64,000 nucleotides of DNA from Kiritimatiellia bacterium (GCA_028716365.1 JAQUPZ010000005.1:248001-312000), one strand, 5' to 3'; shown: positions 35,221-45,444, numbered from the stretch's first letter. Translations and numbers: made by a program. Notes: generated by a model from the sequence alone, not told the origin.

Positions 35221-38200
35221 ATGAAGCACTCAACTGCCATCATCATCCTAGGAATGCACCGGAGCGGGACATCTGCCCTGACTGGTTGCTTGACCCATCT
35301 GGGTATCCCCTTGGGTGAACCACTGGTGCCACGTAATTTCGATAACCCGCGAGGTTTTTTCGAGCTTCAGGATGTCGTGGACCTGAATGAGCGATTGTTT
35401 CAACACCTCGGCAGATCGCACCTCACGCCTGGTCCCTTGCCGACCGACTGGCAGGACGATTCTGAAGTATTTACTTTTCAGCAAGAAGCGGAACGTCTGT
35501 TGACTCATCACTTCGCCAATCATCACCTGTTCGGTCTAAAAGATCCCAGGTTCTGCCTCACTCTTCCTCTGTGGCTAAAAACCTTCGATAGACTTGCCAT
35601 AAAACCCGTCTTCATTCTTCAATACAGACAACCTCTGGACTCCGCCATCTCACTGAGCCGTCGAAACCGCATTCCGTTTGAGACAGCCGTTCAACTGTGG
35701 ATCGAACATACCCTACTCGCTGAAGCATTCACCCGTCCATTCCCTCGACAACACGTGCTAATGCCGGAATTAATGGCAGATCCCATCGCAACTTTGGCAC
35801 GACTAGCGACTGACCTCGGTTTAGCTTGGCCACTGCCTGTGGATCAAAGGAAAGAGGTTATTTTAGCCTTTATCGATCCCAACTTGCTTTCGCCGCATAA
35901 AGGGGTACCCGAGATGTCTCCTGTTGCCATCAACCTCCTCACCTTGGCTCAGTCAATGTATGCGGTTCTGGAAACAAATGGACTTGCTGGCCTGCAAATC
36001 TATGCGAAACGTCATCCGATTGAAAATCATCTCCACCAGCTTATCAACATCAACTTCAGCAGTCCACGACACGCCATGGATTTGGTACAGCTCTTTATAC
36101 CCGTCGACGATCAATATACAGAAGCGAATTCTATTCGCCACAATTTACACACTAAAACTTGGACTCGTGTGTCATTCGTCCTCACCCAGCCCATTCTGTC
36201 GACTAGTATGGGACTTCGAATTGATCCTCGTGATTCTCCGGGAATGCTGCGTATTCGCAGCATAACAATATACTCTAGATCACAACCAAATCACCCACTC
36301 TTCACTTGCTCTACCAAAGAAGATTTTGCCCAACTCATAATAGGCGGCACAACGGTTCGCCTCACCTCGAAAGACGGCCTCTTCCTCGCGGCGACCGATT
36401 CCGATCTGCAGATATTCCTTCCCCCGCTGGCTCTGCCAGAATCCGTTCTACCGGTGAACGTTGACATTGACCTGCGCGTCGAGCCTGCGATGATGAACAA
36501 ACATGAATTGATTGTTGCCCTAACCGAAGTCTCGCAAGTTGTACATCAGTCCATTGCCGACCACGACGCTCAGATCACCGCCCTCTCCAAGGCCGTCGCT
36601 GAACACGACGCTCAGATCGCCACCCTCTCCAAGGCCGTCACTGACCGCGACGCTCAGATCACCGCTCTCTCAAAGGCCGTCGCTGACCGCGATGCACAGA
36701 TCATTAGTCTCAATCAGGCCATCGCCGAACGGAATGCTCAGATCACAGCCCTCTCCCAGTCCGTCGCCGACCGCGACGCTCAGATCGCCGCTCTCTACCA
36801 ATCCGTCACCAACCTTAATCAGGCGGTGACAGATCGTGAAAGACAAATCCATAAATCGACAGAAGAATTCAACACCGCAAGAAGAGATGCGGAAAGGTTG
36901 AACATTACCATCAACAACATTCTCCATTCAAGGTCGTGGAGATTTATGCGCCCATACAGATTCATTGGCAAATACATTCATCTACTGCTTGATTTGTACT
37001 GGGTCTGGAAGTCAGGACTTTTTGACAAACAGTATTACCTGAAATGCAATCATGATGTTACTGAATCAGGTGTTTCGCCCCTCTTTCATTTTGTCCGGCA
37101 TGGCGCAAGAGAAGGACGAAACCCCAACCAGCTTTTCGACACCAATTGGTATCTTCAACAGAATCCTGATGTGGCGGAAACTGGTATCAATCCGCTGGTT
37201 CACTATCTGCGCTACGGATTTCAAGAAAGGCGCAATCCAAACCCATTTTTCAATATTACGTCCTATCTTGAACGAAATCCTGAACTGATCAAGGCAGGGA
37301 TTGATCCACTCACTCACTACTTCCTCTCGAGATCGTCTACCCCGTTGGAAATCCAGTCAGAATCCAATACATGTGAACCAATGTGCGTCTCTGCAGACGC
37401 AGTCAGGACTGAAATTTGCACAATCGCATTCTATCTCCCCCAATTTCACCAAATATCCGAAAATGACACTTGGTGGGGTAAAGGTTTCACAGAGTGGATC
37501 AATACCAGAAGGGGACAACCACAATTCCCCGGTCATTACCAACCCCACGTTCCACATGCCGATCTGGGCTACTATGACCTTGCCAATACAACGGTGCTGG
37601 AAAAGCAGGCCCGATTGGCGAAGGCCTTCGGGATACGCGGCTTCTGCTACCACTATTATTGGTTTGCCGGAAAACGCCTGTTGGAGAAACCGATAGAACG
37701 TATGTTGATATCCAAAACGCCTGACTTCCCTTTCTGCCTCTGTTGGGCAAACGAGAATTGGACTCGGCGTTGGGATGGAACGGAACAAGAAGTACTGATT
37801 CAGCAGGCACACTCACCAAAGGATGACATCGCCGTTATCCGCGATCTCCTTCGATATTTCCGCGACTCGCGATACATCCGTGTGGATGGTCGTCCACTCT
37901 TGCTTGTCTATCGTGCCGACCTGCTTCCCGACATGGCAGCCACACTGAACCGCTGGCGTAACGAATGCCGCGCGCAGGGCGAGAATGAACCGTATTTCCT
38001 TATGGTACAGAGTTTTAATAATTTCAACCCGAAGCCCATGGGCTTTGATGGTGCCGTTCAGTTCCCGCCTCATTTGCCTCTCGAAGCCAACGGTTTTCAG
38101 CAAATCCATGTGCCAGGCACCGCGCATGATTTCAGAGGCTACATCCACGACTATACACACATGATTGCGCAGACACTTAAGTACTATGATCCCGCTCTCC

Positions 38201-40428
38201 CAGCGTATCCCTGTGTATCACCGGCATGGGACAACACCGCGCGACGCGGTACGAACGGTACAATCTTCCACGGCAGCACTCCGGACACGTATGCCAATTG
38301 GCTTCGCACCGTATGTGAGCTAGTCAGGAACCACTTCCCTGTGGACAGGCGCTTCGTCTTCATTAACGCTTGGAATGAATGGGCTGAGGGGACTCACCTG
38401 GAACCAGACCAAAAACACGGCTACGCCTATCTAAATGCCACCTCTCGTGTCCTGGCTTCTCTGGCCAACGCTGGGGATTGCTGTATGGACCCACAACACC
38501 GTCTGAAAATACTCATTGTGGGACATGATGCCGCCATGGCCGGTGCGCAAATGCTGCTTCTTCACACCATGCGCTGGCTTAAGCGTCATGCAGCCGTTGA
38601 CATGCACTTGTGCCTCTTGGGCGATGGCCTGTTGCGCCCGGCATTTGAGGAATGCTGCCCAGTGCTTTTGTGTCCGGATGCCAACCCTTCCCGGGAGACC
38701 ATTGCTTCCTTTTGTCCCTCTCCAGATATTATCTATGGCAACTCCGCCGTTGCCGCTTGTTGTTACGATGCCTTGGCACACCTGGGTGTTCCAATTGTAA
38801 CCAGTGTGCATGAGATGGAGCAATCGCTTCAACGCTTTGCGAGCCCGGCAACAATAAACAAACTGCTCCAGCATACAACTCACTACATCATAGGTTCTGA
38901 TCCTGTGGGAGATAACCTTGTTCATAACCATGGCGTCGCACCTGCCTTGTTGACCACAATCAACGATTTCATTGAGATGGATGCATGCCCTATCCCCCTC
39001 GACAAACAAGCACTGCGGACACGTCTCTCCTTACCCTCTACCGGAAAGCTGGTGCTGGGATGCGGCACGCGCGACTGGCGTAAAGGCGTGGATCTTTTTG
39101 TGGAAACGGCTCGGCGTATTCTGGACTCTGATCCCGGGGGCAACATCTCTTTCTGTTGGGTTGGTCCTGGTGAAGACCCAAGCATTCCCAACCCCCTCAC
39201 CCTCGCAAAAGAATACGGAATCGCTAACCGCATGTTCTTCGTGGGTGAACGTATCAACGCCATAGAATACTTCCGTGCCGCTGACATCTTCCTGCTACCC
39301 TCAAGAGAAGACCCTTTTCCACTAGTGGCGCTTATGGCCGCCGAATGTTGTCTGCCCATCCTCTGTTTTGAGGGATCCGGCGGTATGCCAGCCTTCGTGC
39401 GTAACGGTGCAGGCACCGTGATTCCCTCTCAAGATGTGGAAGCTATGGCAAAAGAGACTTTGATCTTCCTCAGGGACAAGGAGTTGCTTGATCGAGTCGG
39501 AAAAGCTGCCCGCGCCAAACTCCTCGAAACGCATATTACCGACATAGCCGTTCCAAAAATTCTCGCTCTGTTACGAAGAGTTGCCGGCAAGCCCCATCCT
39601 GTAAGCGTCATCGTTCCCAACTACAACTATGCCAGATATCTGGATGGACGACTTGATAGTATTCTGTCTCAAACCTTTCGCGATATGGAGATCATTGTCC
39701 TGGACGATGCATCCACCGACAACAGCCTTGAGGTATTACGCCGCTGGCAGAACCGGGCTGCTTTTCGACTCCTAACCAACCCCACAAACTCCAACAATGT
39801 CAGTCTGCAATGGAAGAAAGGAATGGAGGTCGCAAGGGGCACCTATATCTGGATTGCCGAGGCGGACGATCTTTGTGCAACTGACTTTTTGAGTAATCTA
39901 CTGACGCCATTTAATGACAAGAATATCGTACTCGCATTTTCTATTCCCGAAATCATAGATGAAGGTGGCAAACTGACCCACTTGGACTACCGTGGCAATT
40001 ACCTCCGATTTGCCGACAATGAACGTTGGAAACATAGTTACGTGACAGACGGCGAGGAGGCCATCCTTGAGACCCTCAGCATCGTGAATTGCATCCCAAA
40101 CGTTTCGGCATCCCTATTCCGCAAGCCGAAAGACAACTCCGCTATTGACGCCGCAATGCAGTTCCACTATTCAGGGGATTGGATGTTTTACATCGAACAT
40201 GCCAAAACAGGTAAAGTGGCGTATGTTCACGGGAACTATGCACTGCACAGGCGGCATTATCAAAGCGTGGTCGCAAGCGGCAAGTCCGCAGATAATCGAC
40301 TGTTACTTACTGAAATCAAGAGAGTTCACGCTTATGTCGCGGAACGTTTCCAACCCCAAAAGGAGACACTGAACAAAATGCGCATTTTTGAAGACAACGT
40401 GGCTCAGTCTCATGGGGGTAAGAGATGA
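35221..40428 (+). CDS. 1735-residue fusion: sulfotransferase-like, coiled coil, WbsX/GH99-like, GT4 and GT2
   Basis: Domain order by residue: 1-250 sulfotransferase-like, with phosphosulfate-binding loop GMHRSGTSALTG (11-22). About 280-440, a beta-rich segment (VDDQYTEANSIRHN ... LRIDPRDSPGMLRI). 447-540, coiled coil of 14-residue repeats based on DAQITALSKAV. 600-715, three 38-residue repeats of the F-D-x-x-W-Y-L-x-x-N-P-D-V type, starting at 601, 639 and 677. About 729-1080, WbsX/GH99-like (FYLPQFHQISENDTWWGKGF, WANENWTRRWDG, NAWNEWAEGTHLEPD). About 1094-1457, GT4 (LPSREDPFPLVALMAAE). 1460-1735, GT2 (VSVIVPNYNYARYLDGRLDS, LDDASTDNSLEV). The ATG at 35221 has no strong ribosome site. It probably adds several residues and a sulfate to one glycan (inference). 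Confidence 0.85.
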   Translation: MKHSTAIIILGMHRSGTSALTGCLTHLGIPLGEPLVPRNFDNPRGFFELQDVVDLNERLFQHLGRSHLTPGPLPTDWQDDSEVFTFQQEAERLLTHHFANHHLFGLKDPRFCLTLPLWLKTFDRLAIKPVFILQYRQPLDSAISLSRRNRIPFETAVQLWIEHTLLAEAFTRPFPRQHVLMPELMADPIATLARLATDLGLAWPLPVDQRKEVILAFIDPNLLSPHKGVPEMSPVAINLLTLAQSMYAVLETNGLAGLQIYAKRHPIENHLHQLININFSSPRHAMDLVQLFIPVDDQYTEANSIRHNLHTKTWTRVSFVLTQPILSTSMGLRIDPRDSPGMLRIRSITIYSRSQPNHPLFTCSTKEDFAQLIIGGTTVRLTSKDGLFLAATDSDLQIFLPPLALPESVLPVNVDIDLRVEPAMMNKHELIVALTEVSQVVHQSIADHDAQITALSKAVAEHDAQIATLSKAVTDRDAQITALSKAVADRDAQIISLNQAIAERNAQITALSQSVADRDAQIAALYQSVTNLNQAVTDRERQIHKSTEEFNTARRDAERLNITINNILHSRSWRFMRPYRFIGKYIHLLLDLYWVWKSGLFDKQYYLKCNHDVTESGVSPLFHFVRHGAREGRNPNQLFDTNWYLQQNPDVAETGINPLVHYLRYGFQERRNPNPFFNITSYLERNPELIKAGIDPLTHYFLSRSSTPLEIQSESNTCEPMCVSADAVRTEICTIAFYLPQFHQISENDTWWGKGFTEWINTRRGQPQFPGHYQPHVPHADLGYYDLANTTVLEKQARLAKAFGIRGFCYHYYWFAGKRLLEKPIERMLISKTPDFPFCLCWANENWTRRWDGTEQEVLIQQAHSPKDDIAVIRDLLRYFRDSRYIRVDGRPLLLVYRADLLPDMAATLNRWRNECRAQGENEPYFLMVQSFNNFNPKPMGFDGAVQFPPHLPLEANGFQQIHVPGTAHDFRGYIHDYTHMIAQTLKYYDPALPAYPCVSPAWDNTARRGTNGTIFHGSTPDTYANWLRTVCELVRNHFPVDRRFVFINAWNEWAEGTHLEPDQKHGYAYLNATSRVLASLANAGDCCMDPQHRLKILIVGHDAAMAGAQMLLLHTMRWLKRHAAVDMHLCLLGDGLLRPAFEECCPVLLCPDANPSRETIASFCPSPDIIYGNSAVAACCYDALAHLGVPIVTSVHEMEQSLQRFASPATINKLLQHTTHYIIGSDPVGDNLVHNHGVAPALLTTINDFIEMDACPIPLDKQALRTRLSLPSTGKLVLGCGTRDWRKGVDLFVETARRILDSDPGGNISFCWVGPGEDPSIPNPLTLAKEYGIANRMFFVGERINAIEYFRAADIFLLPSREDPFPLVALMAAECCLPILCFEGSGGMPAFVRNGAGTVIPSQDVEAMAKETLIFLRDKELLDRVGKAARAKLLETHITDIAVPKILALLRRVAGKPHPVSVIVPNYNYARYLDGRLDSILSQTFRDMEIIVLDDASTDNSLEVLRRWQNRAAFRLLTNPTNSNNVSLQWKKGMEVARGTYIWIAEADDLCATDFLSNLLTPFNDKNIVLAFSIPEIIDEGGKLTHLDYRGNYLRFADNERWKHSYVTDGEEAILETLSIVNCIPNVSASLFRKPKDNSAIDAAMQFHYSGDWMFYIEHAKTGKVAYVHGNYALHRRHYQSVVASGKSADNRLLLTEIKRVHAYVAERFQPQKETLNKMRIFEDNVAQSHGGKR
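36559..36840 (+). repeat. 42-bp tandem coding repeats (14-residue coiled-coil units)
   Basis: About 6.7 copies inside the fusion gene, starting at 36559, 36601, 36643, 36685, 36727, 36769 and 36811. Each encodes two heptads of the D-A-Q-I-x-x-L-x-x-x-V type. High similarity between neighbours at DNA level suggests recent expansion and length variation between strains. Confidence 0.85.
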
Positions 40429-41186
40429 TAGTGGGCAACGGAATGATGGCAAAAGCATTTGCGCCGTATTTTGCGGAAGACCCAGAAGTACTCATATATG
40501 CAGCGGGCGTCTCCAATTCCGGCGAAACACGAGAGGATGCCTTTGCTCGTGAACGAGCATTGCTTGCAACTGTCTGGCGTAGCAATTTGCTGACGGTTTA
40601 CTTCGGTACGTGTAGTATGGCCGATCCGGAAAAACGCGAAACCCTTTACGTGCACCACAAAGAGCACATGGAAGAAATCGTGCAAGCCCTCCCCAGACAC
40701 TCGATTCTGAGATTCCCTCAACTGGTGGGCAGAACGCCCAACCCATTTACGCTGACCAATTACCTGTATCGGAAGATTGTCGACGGAGAGTCCTTCCACG
40801 TGTGGAAAAATGCCCGGCGCCATATTATGGATGTGGAAGACGCTGCCGCAATTACTACACATCTAATAAGAACCGGTCAGGCCGAAGGGCGGATACTCAA
40901 TATTGCTCCGCATTTCTCAATTCCGATCTACAATCTTGTATGCCTCTTTGAACAGATTCTTCACAAGCCAGCCAAAACCATATTCATCGATAAGGGCGGA
41001 GCGTACACCGTGGACGCATCCGTCGCCCTTGAGGCGGCCGGGCAACTTGGCATCAGTTTTGACAACGACTATACTGCCCGCGTCCTACGCAAGTATTACG
41101 CACCAGCCATAGTTCAGCATGATTCACGCACGACGGCGTTACCTATCATCCAAGCCACATCGTCAGAGGTGTTTGACAGGCGTTGA
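40425..41186 (+). CDS. NAD-dependent epimerase/dehydratase-like protein
   Basis: A 253-residue short-chain-dehydrogenase-like protein. The glycine-rich nucleotide loop is at the extreme N-terminus (MIVGNGMMAKAFAPYF). LTVYFGTCSMAD holds the strand-5 Ser region, then VHHKEHMEEIV, where the usual Y-x3-K appears as Y-V-H-H-K (LYVHHKEHM). RFPQLVGRTPNPFTL and MDVEDAAAITTHLI are typical of sugar epimerases. It probably modifies a nucleotide-sugar. At 250 residues it is shorter than the usual 310. It is coupled to the giant fusion gene by an ATGA overlap and to the next methyltransferase by a stop/start overlap. Confidence 0.75.
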   Translation: MIVGNGMMAKAFAPYFAEDPEVLIYAAGVSNSGETREDAFARERALLATVWRSNLLTVYFGTCSMADPEKRETLYVHHKEHMEEIVQALPRHSILRFPQLVGRTPNPFTLTNYLYRKIVDGESFHVWKNARRHIMDVEDAAAITTHLIRTGQAEGRILNIAPHFSIPIYNLVCLFEQILHKPAKTIFIDKGGAYTVDASVALEAAGQLGISFDNDYTARVLRKYYAPAIVQHDSRTTALPIIQATSSEVFDRR

Positions 41187-42073
41187 ATGATATGTTGAAA
41201 AATACATTTCAAGGTTTCTTTGGTGGAATGAATGATGATTCTCGAATGACTGACGAACAGTGGTTTGATCGAATCAATGCAAGTTATCCCAACGGATTGG
41301 ATGGTACTCTACGATTGCCGGCCTTTCCAGATGAGCAGCTTCAGAAGAATACCGTTGGAACTTTTGGCAAAGACGCCCTCGTGCAGGCTTTCCAATTCTA
41401 CACGTCTGTCTGTGACACATTGGATACATACAAGATCCAACTCCACTACGGCAAGGATAGGATCTGCGATTTCGGCTGCGGCTGGGGTCGCATAAGTCGG
41501 TTCTTTGTCAGGAACGTTGGAATCGATAACATCGTAGGACTCGACGTGGAGCAATCCTTCATCGATATTTGTAATTCCACGTTCAAGACTGGCTGTTTTC
41601 ACAAGACTGCCATTTTTCCGCCCTCACACCTGCCAGACGTCTCATTCAAACTTATCGTGGCCTACTCAGTCTTTTCGCACTTATCCGAGAAAGCCTTCAA
41701 TTCATGGCTTGTGGAATTTCATCGTATCCTGCAGCCTGGAGGGGCCATAGCCTTCACCACTCGTCATCGCATTTTCCTGGATTATTGTGAAAGTCTCAAG
41801 AAAGCAACATTAGCGTATCATAAAGCCCTCGCCTCCATGTTTGATAATTTTGACGAGGTACGGCGGCGTTACGACACTGGAGAATTTATCTTCTCGGCCG
41901 CCAAGGGCGTAACGGGAGGTGGTTCCATGGATGGTTCGTTCTACGGGGAGACCTTTATCCCTATAAAATATGCTCGTGAGGCGGCACTACGGAATGGCTT
42001 TGGTGAAGTAGTACAAATTGATCCGCATGGTCGAGTAGACCAACAAACCTTTATCTTCTTAAAACCGCTCTAG
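41183..42073 (+). CDS. Class I SAM-dependent methyltransferase
   Basis: A 296-residue protein; the TTG at 41183 overlaps the upstream stop, and an in-frame ATG at 41192 is an equally good start. The SAM site is ICDFGCGWGRISRFFVRN, followed by GLDVEQSFIDIC, IVAYSVFSHLSEKAFNSW and a post-core LQPGGAIAFTTR strand. It is an O- or N-methyltransferase of unknown acceptor, second of four methyltransferases in this part of the locus. Confidence 0.8.
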   Translation: MNDMLKNTFQGFFGGMNDDSRMTDEQWFDRINASYPNGLDGTLRLPAFPDEQLQKNTVGTFGKDALVQAFQFYTSVCDTLDTYKIQLHYGKDRICDFGCGWGRISRFFVRNVGIDNIVGLDVEQSFIDICNSTFKTGCFHKTAIFPPSHLPDVSFKLIVAYSVFSHLSEKAFNSWLVEFHRILQPGGAIAFTTRHRIFLDYCESLKKATLAYHKALASMFDNFDEVRRRYDTGEFIFSAAKGVTGGGSMDGSFYGETFIPIKYAREAALRNGFGEVVQIDPHGRVDQQTFIFLKPL

Positions 42074-42171
42074 CTAAAACAATATAAACACGTCCCTGAT
42101 CTTCAAACAACCACAGATGGTACTTGTGCTTGAATGCTTCTGCGCCTAACAATCCATAGAGAAACCGTAAC

Positions 42172-45100
42172 ATGACTTCACCCACTCCATCACTTTCGCA
42201 TGATCAGCCACGACTCCTTTACCTGGATACGCTGCGTGGTCTTGCCGCCCTGTGGGTTGTGTTAATGCACATGATCTTCTTAGCCCAGCCCAATCTTCCC
42301 ACACCCGCCGGTCTTACCTTCCTACGTGTCGGTGGCATGGGTGTCACGCTTTTCTTCCTGATCAGTGCTTACTCGTTATGTCTAACCATGCCACGACACA
42401 TCAAGACAGGGAGATGGCTCCTGAGTTTCTACACCCATCGAGTATGCAGAGTTTTGCCTCTGTTTTATACGGTTCTGCTGATCACGACGTATTTCTTCAT
42501 CAGCCGCGGCGTGGATATTGCCTGGGGGAGCGTCCTGATCAATATTTCCTGTTTATTCAACTTCATACCCGGTGAGGAGCAGTCAGTTGTCATGGCTGGT
42601 TGGACCATAGGCGTCGAGATCCTCTTTTACGCCATATTCCCAATACTCTACAAATGTTTCAACACTCTACCAAAGAGCCTAATACTCTTTGCAGGTTCCA
42701 TGATCATCGGTATTACGGCCAAGCACTTCATTACAGACCAAACTTTTTATCAATGGAACATTCTTCGGCATGCTCCTATTTTCACGGGCGGAATGGTCCT
42801 ATTCCATACCATTCAACGGGTCCAGAGTAATAGTGTTCTCTTCAGAAATCTGATGGGGTGGACACTTTGCCTCGGATTTCTTCCCGCATACATATTTTTC
42901 AACACACTTGTAACCATCCCTGGCATGGGTTATTACGTGCAACTGATTCCTTTCGGGATCCTCCTCGCGGGTTTCTCCCTCACACCACCGCGTGTACTGG
43001 TTTCTCCCGCGACCGCCTTTTTGGGCAAGATATCCTATTCCATCTATCTTCTTCACCCTCTGCTTGTTAAAAAACTGGCACCCATCTACCCATGGATCTA
43101 CGCACTCAACCTCGGGGAAACAGCCAGCCTGGCCTTGTGCGCCTTCCTGACTCTTCTTATCCTCCTGCCACTTGCTTACATGTCTTTTGTATATATCGAA
43201 CAACCAGGCATTGCTCTAGGAAAGAGGATTGTTGGGTCGTGCTGTGCAAACAAATCTGTACGCGGGCAGGAAAGGAGGTGCGCCGAATGTGATCCGCGAA
43301 AGATAAAACCAAGGTTGACTCAGGAGTCCAAAGTCAACATAGTAATTCCAAATTCAGGTATTCAATTGAAAATCGATTTCCGTGATATTTGTTTCTATCT
43401 TATACTGTTGCTACCTACACTTTTCAAGCTATGGCTGGTCATGTCTTGCGAGATAACAGCTTGGCCATGGCAGAGTTGTGATGAGGGACTATATGTCAGT
43501 TTAGGACAAAACATAGTCGATGGCAATTGGCTTGGAGGTTTTAATCAGTACACCCTTGTCAAAGGCCCTTTCTTCCCGCTTTTTTTGGCCGTCATTTACT
43601 ATCTTTCGATACCCCTTCTTGTCGCGCAGGAGCTGCTGTATATAGTTGCCTGTCTCATGATCATTGTAGCGCTAAGACCAATATTGCCGGGACGCTTTGC
43701 GATTCTGGTGATTTATCTTCCTTTACTCTTCTGCCCCATCACATTTGAAATCCACAGAGTCCTACGGGATCTCCCCTATATGTCTATGACCATGATCATC
43801 GTAGCCTGCTCAATGGCCTTGATATTGAGATTCGATTCGCCATTACGGAAGAATTGGCCATGGGCAACAGTCCTGGGTTGTGGGCTGGCCATGGCTTGGC
43901 ATACACGCGAAGAAGGAATCTGCTTGCTCCCGTTTTTGGTATTGGTTGTCATCATTTTCTTTATTGCCCGAGCAAGAGGCTCTTCCAGTAATGGATTGAG
44001 AATGGCTTTGCTCTCGACACTTGCGGTTAGTGCGATCCCCTTCGCCATTCTCATGTCTGTCACTATGACGATAGCGGGGATCAATAAACACAAATATGGC
44101 GTTTTCTCCACCACCGAGATATCCAACTCCGCTTTCAAGACAGCATTTGGAACCTTGTGTGGGATAGACATGCACGAGAAGCATCGTTATATCCCAATGT
44201 CTCTGGCAAGTCTTGAGAAGGCATATGAAGCCAGCCCTGCGGCCAGGGAACTGAAGCCATACTTCGATGGACCTGGTAAGCAGTGGAAGCCTGGCGGGGT
44301 AGAATTGCTTCCAAAGGAGTTCGCGAATGAATACAAAGGTGGATATTTCATGTGGGCATTTCGCGATGCGGTGGCCTACGCCGGCTATTACCGGAACTGG
44401 CCCGACACGGAAAGATACTACAAACGTTTGACCGACGAACTGGATACCGCCTGTCGCGCCGGACGGTTGGTTGGCCTCGGACGAACATCTTCATTGGCTC
44501 CGATTCTGACGTTCAAGTCCGACTTTATCCCTTGGTTTCATATGATGGAGCGAGGAGCTAAGATACTTGCTGCAAATGAAATCCTATATGGATTTCCACC
44601 AGATGAGAGCGAAGGAGCCGATGAGGGGATTCGTAATTTCGAAATTCTAACTAATTGCCGGGCTAGACAGACAAGGACAACCGTAGCTGGCTGGGCATTT
44701 CTTGAGGATGGGACTCCTGATTTGCAGATGATCAACCTTTATGGACAACCTGCGCAAATGGATATAACCCGTTTCCCGAGACCGGATGTGTACGAAGTAT
44801 ACAAGGATGTCCTCAAGCCGAACGGTATGTATGGATTCAGGATTAATTATCACGGCGACGCAAAGCTTAGGATAGCGGATGGGACGAATGCCACGCATGC
44901 CCTGCTAGATGTCAAGAATGGGGAAAGTTTCTTCTCAAAGAGCCCTGTCAGGGCAGGAGTCCGCATCGAATCCGTAGTTTCAATCCAGTCCAATCTACTG
45001 AAGGCAAAATATTCGATAAGAAGCTCAATCTGTAAATTCTATCGGATTGCAATGCCATGGCTCGGATTGTGTGCCATTCCAGCGGTTCTCCTGTTCCTTC

Positions 45101-45372
45101 CTCCGCTTTTCGGAGGCCACAAGAAAGCCTGGCTGATCTTCGCCTTGTCCGTCTGCCTGCTGTGCTTGATCACATGTAGACTGGCTCTCTTGTCGTTGTT
45201 GGCGATATCGTCCTTTAATGCTTTCTTGACAAGTTACATGGCGTCGCTCTTTCCTATGTACATGCTTATGCTTCTCCTCCTAATTTCAGCCGTCGTTTTT
45301 CACTGGAAAGATACATTCAGCTTATTACTTATGACTGCGCCCGACGACATGCAGGAAGGTGAAAGGTCTTAA
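42172..45372 (+). CDS. Fusion of acyltransferase-3 (OafA-like) and GT39-like membrane protein
   Basis: A 1066-residue protein. Residues about 12-350 are an acyltransferase-3 domain: LDTLRGLAALWVVLMHM carries the conserved Arg and His, followed by FFLISAYSLCL and a set of membrane segments ending at YMSFVYIEQPG. A hydrophilic linker (about 360-400) leads to a second polytopic block starting FRDICFYLILLLPTLFKLWL. Its first periplasmic loop, SCDEGLYVSLGQNIVDGNW, carries the acidic motif of GT39/PMT-type transferases. A soluble region (about 650-930) and a final membrane cluster follow. It may O-acylate and glycosylate the same periplasmic glycan. Acyltransferase-3 fused to a GT39-like partner is not an arrangement I recognise. 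Confidence 0.8.
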   Translation: MTSPTPSLSHDQPRLLYLDTLRGLAALWVVLMHMIFLAQPNLPTPAGLTFLRVGGMGVTLFFLISAYSLCLTMPRHIKTGRWLLSFYTHRVCRVLPLFYTVLLITTYFFISRGVDIAWGSVLINISCLFNFIPGEEQSVVMAGWTIGVEILFYAIFPILYKCFNTLPKSLILFAGSMIIGITAKHFITDQTFYQWNILRHAPIFTGGMVLFHTIQRVQSNSVLFRNLMGWTLCLGFLPAYIFFNTLVTIPGMGYYVQLIPFGILLAGFSLTPPRVLVSPATAFLGKISYSIYLLHPLLVKKLAPIYPWIYALNLGETASLALCAFLTLLILLPLAYMSFVYIEQPGIALGKRIVGSCCANKSVRGQERRCAECDPRKIKPRLTQESKVNIVIPNSGIQLKIDFRDICFYLILLLPTLFKLWLVMSCEITAWPWQSCDEGLYVSLGQNIVDGNWLGGFNQYTLVKGPFFPLFLAVIYYLSIPLLVAQELLYIVACLMIIVALRPILPGRFAILVIYLPLLFCPITFEIHRVLRDLPYMSMTMIIVACSMALILRFDSPLRKNWPWATVLGCGLAMAWHTREEGICLLPFLVLVVIIFFIARARGSSSNGLRMALLSTLAVSAIPFAILMSVTMTIAGINKHKYGVFSTTEISNSAFKTAFGTLCGIDMHEKHRYIPMSLASLEKAYEASPAARELKPYFDGPGKQWKPGGVELLPKEFANEYKGGYFMWAFRDAVAYAGYYRNWPDTERYYKRLTDELDTACRAGRLVGLGRTSSLAPILTFKSDFIPWFHMMERGAKILAANEILYGFPPDESEGADEGIRNFEILTNCRARQTRTTVAGWAFLEDGTPDLQMINLYGQPAQMDITRFPRPDVYEVYKDVLKPNGMYGFRINYHGDAKLRIADGTNATHALLDVKNGESFFSKSPVRAGVRIESVVSIQSNLLKAKYSIRSSICKFYRIAMPWLGLCAIPAVLLFLPPLFGGHKKAWLIFALSVCLLCLITCRLALLSLLAISSFNAFLTSYMASLFPMYMLMLLLLISAVVFHWKDTFSLLLMTAPDDMQEGERS

Positions 45373-45431
45373 AATTGATGTACTTCATCACACTCAATGG
45401 ATTACCGCTGATCATGTTTGCGACATTTTCC

Positions 45432-45438
45432 GGGAGGA
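45432..45438 (+). promoter_or_regulatory. Strong ribosome binding site (GGGAGGA) deciding the 45445 start
   Basis: GGGAGGA sits six bases before the ATG at 45445, the best such site seen in the plus-strand set. It rules out the in-frame TTG at 45418. Confidence 0.7.
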
Positions 45439-45444
45439 TTGGAA

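Noticed and set aside
36559..36840. Possible CRISPR-like or regulatory DNA repeats
   Set aside because: Repeats are in frame and encode coiled-coil heptads in a large protein.
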